From: Oehlia diaphana
Taxonomy: Eukaryota > Glomeromycota > Glomeromycetes > Glomerales > Glomeraceae
Assembly: GCA_003833135.1 (NCBI GenBank)
Contig: QZLH01000957.1
Location: 25,192-50,320, forward strand
Reading direction: 5' to 3'
Length of the DNA stretch: 25,129 nt
A program made the position numbers and the translations under genes. Positions within the stretch are counted from its first letter, which is position 1. Every line of letters starts with the position of its first letter. The notes below the pieces were generated by a model that was not told where the DNA came from, did no database searches, and saw only the letters and a program-made list of their open reading frames with translations. Positions 20,290 to 25,129 of the stretch are shown piece after piece.

Positions 20290-20824
20290 CAACTGGACAC
20301 TTTCACATTTTTCTCACATTTGTTTGTGAAAAAAATTAGCATATACAGTATATATAATTTCTTTTCGATCGCACAATCCTGTCTTGTGATCCACATATTT
20401 TTTGTCGCACAGGGCACAATGCATGTGGCCCAGCAACAGCTCCGGACTAGTTAGTGCCATTGCATAGGCAACGTCTCTGCTGCGCTAAATCCAAAGTGTT
20501 AATGTCTAACTGACTAAAAATATCATTTAATGCAGAAATGGAAACAGAATTAAAAGCCTGACCATAGAATATTGGACGAGGTACATTGTTACCTGTCTAA
20601 GATAATCACTGAATACGATAGGAAAATCTGTGAAAATAAAATTATTTATAACTGACATTTGCATTATAAAGATTTTGATTCAAAAACATTTTGATTATTT
20701 CTTTTTCCAAGCAATTTTTATCTTTAATGGATATTACATTTTTAAGGATATTATTAATTATTCGAACAATATCATCAGTTGAAAGTACTTTGCAAAATGC
20801 TGCATGGATAAAAAAATTTTCTTT
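20290..20824 (-). pseudogene. Unidentified gene remnant, frameshifted
   Basis: Sense begins after a TTATATAG splice-acceptor-like word at 20825-20832 and reads FFIHAAFCKVLSTDDIVRII, then continues to FLNQNLYNANVS (about 20650). After one frame change it reads NNFIFTDFPIVFSDYLRQ (about 20645-20600), and after a second it reads NNVPRPIFYGQAFNSVSISA onward to a TAG at 20447. Two apparent single-base changes link three coding-like pieces. Further downstream another frame (about 20455-20310) reads GHMHCALCDKKYVDHKTGLC, with a CxxC and a later Cys that could be part of a zinc site. I do not recognise the family, and whether the zinc-like piece belongs to the same gene is open. Confidence 0.4.
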
Positions 20825-21376
20825 CTATATAAGAGCACTATTGATTCATTTGGAGAATATTTAAAATCCCAAATATTACTTTTACAATAAGAAACAATTG
20901 ATTAATAAACATGAATAATGTAAAAGCAGTCCAGTTGGAAATTATCAAAACATTTCTTTTTAGAGAAAGTAAAAAAAAAAAAAAAAAAAAATTTTTTGTA
21001 ATATAATTCATTTGCTTTTGGAGACTCCGAAGTTCATCCCATAAAAAAAAATTTTCCGTTATTCGATGTTCTATGTATGAAGTTACTCATATTACGAAAC
21101 TTGGATTTTTTTTTTTTTTTTGATTTTTTTTATTTATAAATGTATCATATTCACGGGAAAGAAAAAAATTTAAAATTTTTATAGAATTGAAAAATTTCGT
21201 ATAGTTTTTATTTAATTATCCGTTCATTAAAATTCTTCGAAACACAAAGTAAATTAATAAACTGTCATTTTATATGTAAACAAATCGTTTATTAATTTAG
21301 TAAATAAATAGTAATAAATTATATTAGATAAGTATTTAATGATAATAGTAATAAAAAAGTTATTATCTTAATTAGT
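20825..21376. other. AT-rich spacer
   Basis: Long A and T runs (about 20970-20990 and 21108-21122) and no coding signal. The 3' untranslated region of the protease gene would extend into the upper part of this stretch. Confidence 0.5.
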
Positions 21377-22252
21377 TTAAAGTTTTACAGCCTCATTTAT
21401 TAGTTTCGTGAATTCATCGTAAGAATATATGGGTGAATTAGAAGACCCATTTGATGAAGCGCTTGTATTACCAATTACCCAACCTGTTTGAGTTTTATTG
21501 TTATAGTTTCTAATCCAAGGGCCTCCGCTTGAACCACTTCCGGTATTTATAGGTACGTATCTAAAACTACCAGATCTAAACGAACTTCCACTCCATTGGC
21601 AAAGAGAATTTCCATCTTTTTTACAATTCTCAATTTCACCATTTACTGGATAACCTATTGCAGTGATATTATTAACTGTATCTCCCGGATTAGTATCCCA
21701 GTCGAAACATCCTGTTTTGTCTTGCAATTTACCCTGATCGTAATTGAATTTAATCATGCCGTAATCATAATAATATTTATTATTTACTACTTCTACAGTA
21801 CCTCCTTTAACGGGGATAGAAACCGGACATTCACCATTTTGAAACCCGGGGCAAAAAACCATATTTGAAGACCAATTATTATTTTGATTATAAATACAAT
21901 GTGCGGCAGTAAGTCCGATATTTCCATTATCAGTCCTAATTACACTAGCAGTACAAGCATAATTTTTACCATCGCCGGTGTTATGAAAAAATAATTTTCC
22001 ATAAGGAACATAAGGATTAAAGTCCGATTTCTTCACTAGTAGTCGATTTCTTTTAGTACGAAAATTGGGTTTATTATTTTCAGATTCATTATTTGTTAAG
22101 GGTATTGCATCTCTCATTCTTTCAGGTGTCCAATAAGCAATCGTATCTTCGATGTCAAATACTTTAGTAATTATAGTACCTGCAACCGTATATTTTGAAT
22201 TAGTTATGACCGTCAATACAATCAATATGTAAAATATAAATTTTTCATTCAT
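21377..22252 (-). CDS. Secreted trypsin-like serine protease (S1, V8-like)
   Basis: Single exon of 291 aa, ATG at 22252, TAA at 21377. Residues 1-24 form a signal peptide (FIFYILIVLTVITNSKYTVAG). A propeptide of about 45 residues follows, with a basic FRTKRNR site (64-70) suited to Kex2-like or autocatalytic cleavage. The catalytic triad is visible: His118 in LTAAHC, Asp163 in YYYDYGMIKF and Ser242 in TGSGSSGGPW. Cys100 and Cys119 flank the His as the conserved disulfide of this fold does; five more cysteines (134, 142, 182, 210, 218) allow two further bridges. The spacing and the YDYG Asp resemble V8/glutamyl-endopeptidase-like fungal S1 proteases more than trypsin itself. It should act outside the cell after activation. 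A TATATAAAC word about 145-150 nt upstream may be the TATA box. No defect is seen. The substrate preference cannot be read with certainty. Confidence 0.93.
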   Translation of the reverse strand: MNEKFIFYILIVLTVITNSKYTVAGTIITKVFDIEDTIAYWTPERMRDAIPLTNNESENNKPNFRTKRNRLLVKKSDFNPYVPYGKLFFHNTGDGKNYACTASVIRTDNGNIGLTAAHCIYNQNNNWSSNMVFCPGFQNGECPVSIPVKGGTVEVVNNKYYYDYGMIKFNYDQGKLQDKTGCFDWDTNPGDTVNNITAIGYPVNGEIENCKKDGNSLCQWSGSSFRSGSFRYVPINTGSGSSGGPWIRNYNNKTQTGWVIGNTSASSNGSSNSPIYSYDEFTKLINEAVKL

Positions 22253-23593
22253 TTTGAAATTAAGAATTTAGGGTCAAAAATAAGTTATTAAAAGTGTAAA
22301 TAAGAAAAAATAAAAACTAGTGAAGATAAAATATGTCTTCACAGATATATAATGTTATGAATTTACTTTTTTTACAAAAAGGAAAAAACTTAATGTTTAT
22401 ATATTTCTTTACTCGTGACTAAAAAAAAAACCTCGTGGTTTTTTGTGACTGTAAATCCTTGAATTGACATGGAATATCGATTTAATAATAAAATTTGGAT
22501 TTCTTTTTAAATTTAATTATTATTATCACTAAGAAAGAAGCCTTTTATGAAAAAAAAAAATGATGGATCGCGCATTTAATATTAGGTTAATTCTTGTGAT
22601 CGTCATATTTGCTATTAAATGAATTTTTCTAAGAAGTTTCCTATTAAGATTGATGTAATTCCCCACCTGAATTCTTTTCACTATTTTTTTTTTTGAAATT
22701 CAGCCAAAGTATCCCAAACAAATTACATCTTTCATGTAATAGAAAGCCTTTTCCAATAAAAAATTATTTGTTTCGACAATAATAAGTATTTACTCTTAAA
22801 TACATTTCCATATTTTTCCGGAAAAGCGAGATAATATGTTATTCTTCAAATTATTGAGTAATCTTTAAATTTTTAATATTTATTGAATCCTAATTAAATA
22901 CCAAAGTTATCGAATTTTAAAAAATTGGGATTTTTTCCGTATTTGATATCATATTAATTGTTGATCAATAAATAAGACACATGTGTTGAGATTTTCATAC
23001 TAATTGGTAGATTATCATGTGATCTACCTACCAATTTTACAAATTTGAATTTTTTTTTTTTTTTTTATATTAAACTATATTAGTATGAGACACGCACGTT
23101 GCGACATGCCCAATATATTATTATAAAGTATTTATCTAAAACAATATCCTATCACATTTTACTATAAAATTCCCAACATACTTCCATGACAAAAATCTAG
23201 CAGCGAATCCCTGAAGAGTCCGATCCCAGACGGATATATCTTAAGAACCAAACTCGATACATGCTTTCTAACGAAAAATATTTTACCGAATAAACCACCA
23301 GAAGGTACGGTGATGCAAATCCAATCCAAATCCTCAAAAACTAAAAACCACGACCGGTATTTACAAATTGAATTTCCTTTTTTGCGGGCTATTTTTTTTC
23401 CTGCATTTACGAGAAATCTATCTAACTAAAAAAATTCTGTCATATTTAGATTATCCTGTATAAAATTATGTAACGTATAATATTATCTGTCATTTTTGGA
23501 TTGGTAAATCAATATCCTGAATACCGATCATTTCTATTTATATCATTATTGTATCATTAAATAATAAAGTAAAAATTAAATAATAAATCCTAT
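22253..23593. other. AT-rich spacer
   Basis: The upper side of the protease gene, including its promoter, lies at the left end. A moderately GC-richer patch at 23150-23350 has no open frame; its minus strand (GGGATCGGACTCTTCAGGGA) may be a piece of an old transposon. No gene is supported. Confidence 0.45.
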
Positions 23594-23601
23594 TATGAAA
23601 C
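23594..23601. repeat. 8-bp target-site duplication, left
   Basis: TATGAAAC directly precedes the small element at 23602 and is repeated exactly after it at 23731-23738. Confidence 0.75.
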
Positions 23602-23730
23602 GGTTACGGTACATTTCGCCGAATGGACGTTTCGCCGAATGGACGTTTCGCCGAAAAATAGGGCCAACATTATGCAGAATTATAAATAACTCGGCCAGAG
23701 ATTATTTTTCGCCGAAATGTCCCGATACCC
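23602..23730. mobile_element. 129-bp MITE with 8-bp target duplication (hAT-like)
   Basis: The left end reads GGTTACGGTACATTTCGC and the reverse complement of the right end reads GGGTATCGGGACATTTCGGC, an imperfect inverted repeat of about 22 bp. Exact TATGAAAC duplications flank it. Inside the left part the unit TTTCGCCGAATGGACG is repeated in tandem, followed by a third, partial TTTCGCCGAA; the palindromic core TTCGSCGAA makes it foldable. An 8-bp duplication is typical of hAT transposons. It has no coding capacity. Confidence 0.75.
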
Positions 23731-23738
23731 TATGAAAC
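23731..23738. repeat. 8-bp target-site duplication, right
   Basis: This is the second TATGAAAC, directly after the right end of the element. Confidence 0.75.
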
Positions 23739-24779
23739 ACGATTATTTATATTGACTTAGTTTTATTACCAAAATTTAAAAGATATTTTAAAAAAACTAT
23801 TATAAAATTATCTATAATATTCTAATTTCATATGATATTGACAATTTTATTTGTAATCTGTAATAAAATTAGTAGACTCATAATAAAATATATTTTTGAT
23901 GCCTATTTCATACGATAGCATATTATTATAAATTAATTTTTTCATTATATAGCACATATTAAATTAAATCAATATCATAAATACTGATCATCTATATTCT
24001 ATATAATTCTATAATATTTAGATTACTCTGTATAAATAATTTGAATTGTGTAATGGGTGGTCTAAGGAGGGTCAGGTTTGAGTTTGCGTATTTTGAACTA
24101 AGAAAATCATGAAAATCTTTCCTTTTTAAATAATTTTTGATAATGCTAGTCAGAATTTATATCCTATTATAGAAACTGACTGACATTATCATAATTCCAG
24201 CCCTAAAAAAAAAATGCGTACAGCTCGTAGTAAAAAAATTTTTCGTCATCTGACCTTATATATATATTTCTTCCCGAAATATTTGATCTATATTATTATG
24301 ATTAAAATCTGAAAGTGTGATTTAGGATGATCCAAAGTATTCATGTCGGATATTTACTAACTAGATTTCGATATGGTCAATATTTTTTTTTAAAAATTAT
24401 ATTTTTTTTTCGTCAATAACAATAGGATACAATGCAATTTTTTTGGTATCAATAATAACTTTTTAATATTATTTATTCATTATTAAATTTTTTTTTGATA
24501 ACAATAAATTCCACAAATACGTTATTTTTATCAAGATATTCTTTTGATAAATCATAAATCATCAATACATATTTTATTTTTGTGATAATTAATATATAAA
24601 ACATCCAATTTTCCATCAATATATTATGTAATGTTTTATTAATACTAAATTCATATGACTTCTCTTCGGGAAACATTTGAAGATGAAACACATGAACAAT
24701 GTAATAAAAGATTAAAAAATGAAAATCAAACCTGTCACAGAAAAAAAAAACCAAGTGTAGAGAACAAAAAATCAAGTAT
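23739..24779. other. AT-rich spacer
   Basis: No gene, RNA or repeat is supported. Open frames near the right end have extreme AT composition and no protein character. Confidence 0.5.
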
Positions 24780-24950
24780 CCCTATAAAAAAATTGGATAC
24801 GTTTTTTATAAAGTTTTCATACGATTTTTTTTCCTTAGAAATAACGTATCATGATAGGATACGGAAAAATGCACAATTCCGTATCTCTAAAAATATGGTT
24901 TGGATACGGAATTTGCACGGGATTCATATGGAATTTACATGATTTGATCA
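24780..24950 (+). mobile_element. Truncated relative of the 11.1-kb foldback MITE
   Basis: It begins CCCTATAAAAAAATTGGATACG and continues GTTTTTTATA, as the left arm of the element at 11128 does. Further in it has GATACGGAAAAATGCACAAT followed by TCCGTATCTC, the same core. No TATAGGG end is found downstream, so the right terminus is missing or diverged. A 95-codon frame running into it is a by-product. Confidence 0.7.
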
Positions 24951-25129
24951 CTGATTTTATCATGAAATTTATACGATTTGGTCACTGAATTTATTATTTG
25001 TATTGCAGTTTACTACAGTGCATACAACCTAGTCCCAACAAAAAAATTTTTAAGCGGCCAAATTTTTTATATTATGTAATACTTAATCCTGTAATTTTAT
25101 TGGTCAGATTTATTTAATTTAAGTTATAA
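24951..25129. other. AT-rich end of window
   Basis: There is a short repeated phrase (ATGAATTTA/ATACGATTTG with GGTCACTGAATTTAT) and nothing that supports a gene. Confidence 0.45.

Noticed and set aside
21596..21868. Plus-strand 90-codon frame
   Set aside because: It is the antisense of the serine protease gene, which has a full catalytic triad.
24655..24942. Plus-strand 95-codon frame
   Set aside because: It starts in AT-rich spacer and runs into the truncated MITE; the second half is repeat sequence.
1..25129. CRISPR array, prokaryotic operon or phage features
   Set aside because: There are no regularly spaced repeats with unique spacers and no ribosome-binding-site-led gene clusters; a spliced P450 shows the DNA is eukaryotic.

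Overview
The window looks like nuclear DNA of an arbuscular mycorrhizal fungus, most likely Rhizophagus irregularis or a close relative. The background is very AT-rich. Introns are short (GTGAGT, TACTAAG, TTTTAG). The P450 is of the type I remember from this genus, and several broken genes look like members of its large multicopy families. The species call rests on memory of these families, not on a search.

Only three genes look intact: a small secreted peptide (12860-13009, -), a cytochrome P450 with one intron (14258-15998, +), and a secreted trypsin-like serine protease (21377-22252, -). Almost everything else is mobile DNA, decayed multicopy genes or AT-rich spacer.

Layout. 1-552: AT-rich spacer and a GTAC-rich inverted-repeat remnant. 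753-3266: a LINE-like insertion on the minus strand, bounded by a 13-bp target-site duplication, with one long reading frame broken only by stop codons and no reverse transcriptase. 4171-5150: remnants of an HMG-box-like gene with a 25-codon tandem repeat. 7695-8431: a fragment of a SAM/nuclease-like multicopy gene whose nuclease core seems to be deleted. 10511-11471: nested repeats, including a ~307-bp tandem duplication in which only the second copy carries a 295-bp foldback MITE. 12143-12638: a broken gene that runs into a peptidase-like motif. 12860-15998: the peptide and the P450, divergently arranged. 17358-20824: three successive minus-strand pseudogenes (coiled-coil family, PD-(D/E)XK nuclease-like family, and an unknown). 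21377-22252: the protease. 23594-23738: a 129-bp MITE with an 8-bp target-site duplication. 24780-24950: a truncated relative of the 11.1-kb MITE.

The genes do not form a pathway. The pattern is a repeat-rich, gene-poor compartment holding a few secreted or membrane-bound enzymes of the kind that expand in this lineage. I found no single new system. The best leads are the small secreted peptide, the P450 with an altered oxygen-activation motif, the in-frame amplification of an HMG-like helix, and the decay patterns of the multicopy nuclease-like genes.
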